Of a stretch of 19,265 nt of DNA, positions 14,313-19,265 are shown in pieces (the stretch's first letter is position 1; every line of letters begins with the position of its first letter). A program made the position numbers and the translations under genes. This stretch comes from Betaproteobacteria bacterium (lineage in GTDB: Bacteria > Pseudomonadota > Gammaproteobacteria > Burkholderiales > Usitatibacteraceae), in assembly GCA_012274175.1 (NCBI GenBank), contig JAAOZZ010000368.1:1-19265 (forward strand), in the 5' to 3' direction. The notes under the pieces were generated by a model. That model saw only the letters and a program-made list of their open reading frames with translations. It was not told the DNA's origin and made no database searches.

Positions 14313-16010
14313 ATGGCGCAAATCACCGGGGGCAAGGCGGTCGTGGCGGCGCTCGAAGCCGAGGGCGTGCGCGACGTCTTCGGGCTCATCGGCTCCGCGG
14401 GCATGGAGATCTTCGACGCGCTGCACGATTCGAAGCGGATCCGCTTCATCGGCGTGCGCGACGAGCGCACCGGCGTGCACATGGCCGACGGCTACGCGCG
14501 CGCGTCCGGCGGCGCGGGCGTCTTCCTCGCGGGACAGAACGGTCCGGGCGCCACCAACCTCGTCACGGGGCTGGCGCAGGCCCACGCCGCGTATTCGCCC
14601 GTGGTCGCACTCGCCGGGTCGCTCTCCTCCGCGCACGTCTATCGCGACGCTTTCCAGGAAGTCGACCAGCAGGCGCTCTTCAAGCCCATCACGAAGAAGA
14701 CGTGGACCGTCACGCAAGCCAGGCGCATTCCGGAAATGGTGCGCGAGGCCTTCAGCACGGCGCTGGCTCCCCGGCGCGGTCCGGTGGCGCTCAACCTGCC
14801 GCGGGATCTGCTGGCGGAAACTTTCGAGGCGGAGGACATTCCGCCGCCGCAGTCCTATCGCGCCTCCGCGCCCGCCGAGGGCGACGCGGAGCTGGTGCGC
14901 CAGGCCGCGCGCCTGCTGGCCGGCGCGAAGCGTCCGCTCATCATCGCGGGCGGCGGCGTCAAGAACGGAAGGACGCACGCGCAGGCGCTCGCCCTCGCCG
15001 CGCGCCTGGGCGCCCCGGTGGCGATGTCGCCCGGCCATGGCGACGCAATTTCCAACGACGATCCCCTCTGCGCCGGGCAGGTGGGACCGCGCGGCAACCG
15101 CGTGGCGTCGGCGCTCGCGAAGGATGCGGACGTGATCCTGGCGCTCGGCACCCGGCTCGGGTTCAACACGACCTTCTACACCTACGACAATCTGAATCGC
15201 GCCGCGAAGATCATCCAGGTGGACCAGGAGCCGACCGCGGTCGGGCGCTTCTTCCCGATCGCGCTGGGCATCGTTGGGGACGCGGGCCGCATCGCCTCGC
15301 AGCTCGCCGATGCGCTCGCGGGCCACGAGATTTCGGGCGAGGTGCGCGAATACCTGGCGCGATTCGGGGACGAGCGCAAGGCGCTCGCCGCCGAGCGCGA
15401 TGCGGCCGGGCGCGCGAGGAGCGATCCGATCCAGCCCGGAGCGCTCTACCATGCGCTGCGCGGGGCCGTGCCCGCCGATGCGATTTTCACCATGGATGCG
15501 GGAACGCTCTGCCTGCAGGCCACGGACCAGATGCCTTATCGCGAGCCGCCGTCGCTCTTTACACCGCTCGATTTCGGCCTCGTGGGTTTCTCCTACGCCG
15601 CGGGACTCGGAGTCAAGCTTGCCTGCCCCGGGCGCACCGTCGTGAGCCTCATGGGTGACGGCGGCTTCGGCATGACCGTGAGCGAGATCGGCACCGCGGT
15701 AGCGAACAAGATCAACACGGTGTGCATCGTGATGAACAACGGCTGCTGGGGCGCGGAGAAGGCCTACCAGCGCGATTTCTTCGGCGCCCGCTACATCGGC
15801 GCGGACGTTCCCAACCCACCCTATGACAAGCTGGCGGAGCTCTACGGCGCGGCGGGTTTTCGCGTCGACAAGGCCGCGCAGCTGGACAGCGTGCTGCGCG
15901 CCGCGCTCGCGTGCGGCAAGCCCGCCATCGTCGACGTGCAAGTGGATCCCGCAGCGCTCTACAGCTTCCGGCGCGATTCCTTCAAGCACCGGGACCCAAA
16001 GGCGAAATAG
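14313..16010 (+). CDS. ThDP-dependent enzyme, acetolactate synthase/sulfoacetaldehyde acetyltransferase-like
   Basis: A 565-residue enzyme with the three-domain layout of the pyruvate oxidase/acetolactate synthase group. The N-terminal Pyr domain carries the catalytic glutamate (Glu51) in RDERTGVHMADGYAR, then AGQNGPGATN and DAFQEVDQQALFKPITKK. A central domain spans about 195-340. The C-terminal PP domain has the ThDP/Mg motif GDGGF (448-452) to NN (475-476), and then WGAEK. The GQNGPG and WGAEK stretches recall sulfoacetaldehyde acetyltransferase (Xsc), whereas DAFQE.D and TKK look like acetolactate synthase. I therefore call it Xsc-like with the substrate open. No acetolactate synthase small subunit and no phosphate acetyltransferase gene is present. 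The ATG at 14313 has GGGAGAAG upstream. A longer in-frame extension to 13845 overlaps the CMD gene and is not real. Confidence 0.88.
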   Translation: MAQITGGKAVVAALEAEGVRDVFGLIGSAGMEIFDALHDSKRIRFIGVRDERTGVHMADGYARASGGAGVFLAGQNGPGATNLVTGLAQAHAAYSPVVALAGSLSSAHVYRDAFQEVDQQALFKPITKKTWTVTQARRIPEMVREAFSTALAPRRGPVALNLPRDLLAETFEAEDIPPPQSYRASAPAEGDAELVRQAARLLAGAKRPLIIAGGGVKNGRTHAQALALAARLGAPVAMSPGHGDAISNDDPLCAGQVGPRGNRVASALAKDADVILALGTRLGFNTTFYTYDNLNRAAKIIQVDQEPTAVGRFFPIALGIVGDAGRIASQLADALAGHEISGEVREYLARFGDERKALAAERDAAGRARSDPIQPGALYHALRGAVPADAIFTMDAGTLCLQATDQMPYREPPSLFTPLDFGLVGFSYAAGLGVKLACPGRTVVSLMGDGGFGMTVSEIGTAVANKINTVCIVMNNGCWGAEKAYQRDFFGARYIGADVPNPPYDKLAELYGAAGFRVDKAAQLDSVLRAALACGKPAIVDVQVDPAALYSFRRDSFKHRDPKAK

Positions 16011-16013
16011 GCG

Positions 16014-17645
16014 ATGCCGGAGCGGAGCTTCGACTACATCGTCGTGGGCGCGGGCTCGGCCGGCGCGGCGCTCGCGGCCCGGCTCACGGAATCGGGCAAG
16101 CATCGAGTGCTGCTGCTCGAGGCGGGCGGCGCCGATCGCAATCCGTGGATCCACATTCCCCTCGGCGTGGGCAAGCTCCTCACCAACGAGCGCTACGCGT
16201 GGAAGTTCGAGACCGAGCCCCAGGCGGAACTCAACGGTCAGAAGGTCTACTGGCCGCGGGGCAAGGTGCTCGGCGGCTCGAGCGCGCTGAACGGCATGGC
16301 CTACGTGTGGGGCGACCCGGAGCAATTCGACGGCTGGCGCCGCGCGGGCCTCGAAGGCTGGGGCTGGTCGGACGTGAAGCCGTATTTCCGGCGCATGGAA
16401 AGCAATCCCTTCACGTGCGAAGAGGGACGCGGCCATGCCGGGCCGGTGCGCATCACGGACCGCAAGTCCTACGACCGGGATCCATTGTCCGATGGCTTCG
16501 TCGCCGCGTGCCGCGAAGCCGGTATCCCCGAGACGGCGGACTACAACGTCGTGGGCTACGAGGGCGTGCGCTACCTCGAGCAGACCGCGCACCGGGGAAG
16601 GCGGTGGAGCACGGCGGTGGCGTACTTGCGCGCGGCGCGACATCGAGCGAACCTCGCCATCGAGACCGATGCGCTCGTCACCCGAGTGCTCTTCGAAGGA
16701 CCGGCGGCCTGCGGCGTGGAGTTCGTGCAGGGCGGCGTCACCCATGTGGCGAAGGCGGCGCGCGAGGTGATCGTCTGCGCAGGCGCGATCCAGTCGCCCC
16801 AGGTCCTCGAGCTTTCCGGCATCGGCGAGGCCGATCGACTGCGCTCCCTCGGCATCGCGGTGGTCGCCGACCGCCCCGCGGTAGGCGAGCACCTGATCGA
16901 CCACTTGCAATTGCGCTGCACGTACGAATGCACGCTGCCCATCACCATCAACGACGTTATGCGAAGCCTGCGTTATCGGTTGGCAGCCGGCGTGCAATAC
17001 GTGTTCACGCGCAAGGGCCTCATGGCGGGAACGTCGTCCACCGCCCACGCCATCACGCGCACCTCCGAGAGTCCCGCGCGGCCCGACGTGATGGTGCGCA
17101 TCTATCACATCAGCGGCAAGGATCGCTATTCGCGCTCGCCCGGGGCGGGCATCGATCCCTTCCCGGGATTTTCCATCGGCGGTTTCCAGCTCCATCCGCG
17201 TTCGCGGGGCTCCATCCATATCGCTTCGGCCGATCCGCGCGCGTTTCCGAAGATCGAGCCGCGCTACTTCACCGACGGGCACGATCGCGCCACGGGCCTG
17301 GCGCTCCTGCAGCTCATCCGGCGCATCGCCTCGCAGCCGGCGATCGCCTCGCTCATCGTGCGGGAGACCCGTCCCGGTCCCGACGTGCGCGACGACGCGG
17401 CGCTCCTCGACTACGCGCGCGGCTGCGGACAGACCGCGTGGCACACGGTGGGCACGTGCCGGATGGGTGCGGCGTCGGATTCCGTCGTGGACGAGCGCCT
17501 GCGCGTGCACGGTGTCGCGCGGCTGCGGGTAGCCGATGCGTCCGTGATGCCGACCATCCCCTCTTCCAACACCAATGCGCCGTCGATCATGATCGGGGAA
17601 CGGGCGGCGGATCTGGTGCTGGCCGATGCGAGGTCGAACCAATAG
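16014..17645 (+). CDS. GMC-family FAD-dependent alcohol oxidoreductase
   Basis: A 543-residue glucose-methanol-choline oxidoreductase. It has an N-terminal ADP-binding motif VGAGSAG (11-17), the first family signature RGKVLGGSSALNGMAYVWG (82-100), and the second GAIQSPQVLELSGIG (257-271). The C-terminal catalytic His477 is in AWHTVGTCRMG and the partner Asn521 in SSNTNAPSIM. It would oxidise an alcohol to an aldehyde with FAD, passing electrons to oxygen or the respiratory chain. The family includes choline, aliphatic-alcohol and polyethylene glycol dehydrogenases, and sequence alone does not fix the substrate. No signal peptide is seen. The ATG is 3 bases after the ThDP enzyme's stop, with little Shine-Dalgarno sequence, so translation is probably coupled and the two enzymes likely work in sequence. 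Confidence 0.92.
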   Translation: MPERSFDYIVVGAGSAGAALAARLTESGKHRVLLLEAGGADRNPWIHIPLGVGKLLTNERYAWKFETEPQAELNGQKVYWPRGKVLGGSSALNGMAYVWGDPEQFDGWRRAGLEGWGWSDVKPYFRRMESNPFTCEEGRGHAGPVRITDRKSYDRDPLSDGFVAACREAGIPETADYNVVGYEGVRYLEQTAHRGRRWSTAVAYLRAARHRANLAIETDALVTRVLFEGPAACGVEFVQGGVTHVAKAAREVIVCAGAIQSPQVLELSGIGEADRLRSLGIAVVADRPAVGEHLIDHLQLRCTYECTLPITINDVMRSLRYRLAAGVQYVFTRKGLMAGTSSTAHAITRTSESPARPDVMVRIYHISGKDRYSRSPGAGIDPFPGFSIGGFQLHPRSRGSIHIASADPRAFPKIEPRYFTDGHDRATGLALLQLIRRIASQPAIASLIVRETRPGPDVRDDAALLDYARGCGQTAWHTVGTCRMGAASDSVVDERLRVHGVARLRVADASVMPTIPSSNTNAPSIMIGERAADLVLADARSNQ

Positions 17646-17668
17646 CCGGTCCACGGGTCGGAGTGGCT

Positions 17669-17959
17669 ATGAGACTTATCGCCGCGACGATCCTCGTCTT
17701 CTCGTTGTCGGCCTGCGCTCCCGTCTGGTTGAAACCCGGCGCCGACCAGCAGGATTTCAACGTGGACAACAGCGCATGCGTCGCGCAAGGCTATCGATCC
17801 CTTCCGCCTGCCGTGACACAGGTGCCCTCGAGCCACGGGGACCTGCCGCCCCGGTATGTCATGCCCGATTCGCCGCGCGTCGATCACAACGCGAAGGCGC
17901 GAAACCAGCTCTACCGGGAATGCATGGCCTCCCACGGCTGGGCCCTTCAGCAGAAATAG
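17669..17959 (+). CDS. Small lipoprotein, function unknown
   Basis: A 96-residue protein with a lipoprotein signal: MRLIAATILVFSLSAC ends in the lipobox Leu-Ser-Ala-Cys16, so the mature product is about 81 residues anchored by an acylated Cys. It has two further cysteines, Cys37 and Cys85, which could form a disulfide. The sequence otherwise shows no recognisable domain; the C-terminal YRECMASHGWALQQK ending (repeated-unit-like 'CMxxxGW') occurs in other small proteobacterial lipoproteins as I recall. The ATG at 17669 has GGAG five bases upstream. It lies 23 bases after the GMC gene on the same strand and ends 28 bases from the oppositely oriented next gene. Confidence 0.82.
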   Translation: MRLIAATILVFSLSACAPVWLKPGADQQDFNVDNSACVAQGYRSLPPAVTQVPSSHGDLPPRYVMPDSPRVDHNAKARNQLYRECMASHGWALQQK

Positions 17960-17987
17960 CCGAAAGCGCAACCGCAGCCCGCGAGCC

Positions 17988-18539
17988 CTAGAAAGGTCTC
18001 GCCTCCCGCAGCGCGTCGCGGCGAACCCTGTAGCCGGCCACTAGCTCGAGCACGCGCGCCGGAGACTCGGTGCACTTGCCTTCGTTGCGGCCGGCGGACA
18101 TCCGGACGCTCGCGCGCTTCTCGAGCAGGCTCAATACCAGCGTCCGGTCCACGCAGGCGCCGCGGGACGACTTGGTGACGATCTCCTTGTCGTCCCAGTG
18201 GTCGATGTCGAAGGTCGACTGCGCCGATTCCATCACCGCGTGCTCGCCCACGAAGGCCAGCACCGCGGAGGATTCCTGGCATTGCATGCTGGCCTTGCGG
18301 CATTGGATGGTCGTGGTCTGCAGCGGCGCGGCCGGACCCTGCTCGGCGATCCACGTCCCGCGAGTTTCCACGGAAGCCTGGTCCGCGTCTCCGGTCACAT
18401 CGAACTGGTAGTTGGGCAGCGCGACCGGCACCTTGCGCAGCATGCGCAGCTCGCGATAGGTGACGAGCGCGTTGGCCGCCAGGATGGCGACGATGACCAC
18501 TTCGGCGATGCGAATGGCCTTTCGGAGCGGTGGCTTCAC
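17988..18539 (-). CDS. Membrane-anchored four-cysteine protein, function unknown
   Basis: A 183-residue protein that I do not recognise. A positively charged start (MKPPLRKAIR) and one hydrophobic helix (about 12-27) form an N-terminal anchor, and the rest is predicted to be periplasmic. Four cysteines (in IQCRK, MQCQE, GACVD and GKCTE) could make two disulfides. The start is GTG at 18539 with a long GGAGGAGGAG site, so translation should be efficient. It is convergent with the lipoprotein gene and divergent from the membrane-protein gene at 18629, with which it shares a short promoter region. Confidence 0.75.
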   Translation of the reverse strand: MKPPLRKAIRIAEVVIVAILAANALVTYRELRMLRKVPVALPNYQFDVTGDADQASVETRGTWIAEQGPAAPLQTTTIQCRKASMQCQESSAVLAFVGEHAVMESAQSTFDIDHWDDKEIVTKSSRGACVDRTLVLSLLEKRASVRMSAGRNEGKCTESPARVLELVAGYRVRRDALREARPF

Positions 18540-18582
18540 GGGGATCTCCTCCTCCGTTGCCGCGTTGCGGGTCGGTAGGCGG

Positions 18583-18590
18583 ACTATACT
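18583..18590. promoter_or_regulatory. Symmetric -10 element for divergent transcription
   Basis: The octamer ACTATACT reads TATACT on the plus strand (18585-18590) and TATAGT on the minus strand (18588-18583), each 5 of 6 to the -10 consensus. Expected starts are near 18597 (+) and 18576 (-), leaving leaders of about 32 and 37 bases to the two start codons, each with a strong ribosome site. No good -35 box lies at 16-18 bases on either side; TTGCGG at 18565-18570 is only 14 bases away. Confidence 0.5.
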
Positions 18591-18628
18591 CGCGCCACTC
18601 CCGACCGGGGACTTACCAGGAGGCCATC

Positions 18629-19183
18629 ATGTTCATCGCGCAGCTCGGGATTCCGATCCTCGCATCCGCCGTGCTCGTGTTCGTCGCCAGCAGCGTGATC
18701 CACATGGTGATCAAGTGGCACCAGTCCGAATACCGCGGGTTCCCCAATGAAGACGCGGTGCGCAGCGCCATCCGCGCGGGCAACGCCGCACCCGGCCAGT
18801 ACTTCGTGCCCTATTGCCGCGACATGAAGGAAATGGCCGCGCCCGAGATGCAGGCGAAGTACGTGGAAGGACCGCTCGCGTTCATAACGCTTCGCTCCCC
18901 GGGAGCGCCGAGCATGGGGCGCCCGCTGGTCCTCTGGTTCCTCTACAGCGTCGGCATCGGTGTCATCACCGCGTACGTCGCCTCGAAAACCCTGCATGCC
19001 GACGCCACGTTCTGGCAGGTGTGCCGCGTCGCGAGCGTGTTACCGTTTCTTGCATATTGTGGCGGCAGCGTTCAGATGGGCATCTGGATGGGCAAGCCGT
19101 GGGCGAATGTCGCGCGGGACATCGTCGACGCATTGATCTACGGCGCCATCACGGGCGCCACCTTCGCGTGGCTTTGGCATTGA
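18629..19183 (+). CDS. Integral membrane protein, conserved hypothetical type
   Basis: A 184-residue protein with a first helix at about 5-26 (LGIPILASAVLVFVASSVIH), a hydrophilic loop of about 70 residues containing KWHQSEYRGFPNEDAV and QYFVPYC, and three more helices near 99-118, 128-147 and 161-183. The layout (one helix, long loop, three helices) recalls uncharacterised proteobacterial membrane proteins; I cannot give a family number or a function. The ATG at 18629 has a perfect AGGAGG five bases upstream. The frame extends to 18530, but that would run through the promoter and ribosome site. Confidence 0.8.
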   Translation: MFIAQLGIPILASAVLVFVASSVIHMVIKWHQSEYRGFPNEDAVRSAIRAGNAAPGQYFVPYCRDMKEMAAPEMQAKYVEGPLAFITLRSPGAPSMGRPLVLWFLYSVGIGVITAYVASKTLHADATFWQVCRVASVLPFLAYCGGSVQMGIWMGKPWANVARDIVDALIYGAITGATFAWLWH

Positions 19184-19236
19184 ACGTCCGTATATTTCGA
19201 CGATCGAACCATCCAGCTTTGAGCCAGGAGCCTTTG

Positions 19237-19265
19237 ATGAAATTCGCCCTGAAATACATTCCCGC
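19237..19265 (+). CDS. Start of a further gene (partial)
   Basis: An ATG at 19237 with AGGAG six bases upstream begins MKFALKYIP before the window ends. Nine full codons do not allow a functional call. It is co-oriented with the membrane-protein gene 53 bases earlier and could share its transcript, since no terminator is visible between them. Confidence 0.55.

Noticed and set aside
14313..16010. Biosynthetic acetolactate synthase large subunit
   Set aside because: No small subunit or isoleucine/valine pathway genes are adjacent, and GQNGPG and WGAEK differ from the usual acetolactate synthase pattern as I recall it.
16014..17645. Choline dehydrogenase feeding a choline-betaine-sarcosine pathway with the sox operon
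   Set aside because: The family fits only broadly. Betaine aldehyde dehydrogenase, betaine demethylation and dimethylglycine genes are all missing, and the GMC gene sits in a separate unit.
14121..17654. A 1177-codon open frame on the minus strand across the ThDP and GMC genes
   Set aside because: It is antisense to two genes with full catalytic motifs. Its translation is low-complexity, rich in Arg, His, Ala and Gly, as expected of the mirror frame of high-GC coding DNA.
19196..19208. Small inverted repeat TTCGA-CGA-TCGAA as a terminator
   Set aside because: A 5-base stem without a T-run is too weak for an intrinsic terminator and is likely by chance.

Overview
The window reads as chromosomal DNA of a high-GC proteobacterium, most likely a betaproteobacterium of the Burkholderiales type. 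Evidence is the uniformly GC-rich codon use, the Bug/TctC-type periplasmic binding protein (a family greatly expanded in that group), and the AGGAGG-type ribosome binding sites. Several genes start with TTG or GTG, and coding density is very high. I see no IS element, phage gene, tRNA, rRNA or CRISPR array, and no gene-free stretch longer than about 150 bases.

Layout. (1) 1-2760, minus strand: a tight run reading acyl-CoA carboxylase carboxyltransferase subunit, small UBP-type zinc finger protein, YCII/DGPF protein, and a multispanning membrane protein cut by the window edge. (2) 2761-2912: a divergent promoter region with facing TTGAC-type -35 boxes and an imperfect dyad. (3) 2916-4832, plus strand: a NitT/TauT-type ABC importer, binding protein plus permease, with no ATPase gene. 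(4) 4852-10758, minus strand: a complete heterotetrameric sarcosine oxidase operon in the order soxB-soxD-soxA-soxG, closed by a TauE/SafE-type (TSUP) membrane transporter whose start overlaps the soxG stop. (5) 10855-11844, plus strand: a GATase1-like AraC regulator divergent from soxB, the natural candidate regulator of sox. (6) 11939-13832: a Bug-type binding protein and an RNase Z-like metallo-beta-lactamase-fold hydrolase, ending in a strong intrinsic terminator. (7) 13918-17959: a carboxymuconolactone decarboxylase-family protein, a ThDP-dependent enzyme with features of both acetolactate synthase and sulfoacetaldehyde acetyltransferase, a GMC flavoprotein oxidoreductase and a small lipoprotein. 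(8) 17988-19265: a membrane-anchored four-cysteine protein (minus) divergent from a membrane protein (plus), sharing a symmetric -10 element, then the first codons of another gene.

How it fits together. The clearest pathway is sarcosine to glycine plus a folate-bound or free C1 unit plus hydrogen peroxide, controlled by the divergent regulator. The second metabolic module (ThDP enzyme plus GMC oxidoreductase, three bases apart) looks like a two-step route in which an alcohol is oxidised to an aldehyde or ketone and then cleaved or condensed. Xsc-like motifs in the ThDP enzyme, together with a NitT/TauT-type importer and a TSUP exporter in the same window, make C2-sulfonate (isethionate-like) breakdown a testable but unproven idea. 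No wholly new defence or mobile system is visible. The most interesting items are this module, the sox-TSUP coupling, the bacterial zf-UBP protein and the symmetric promoter.
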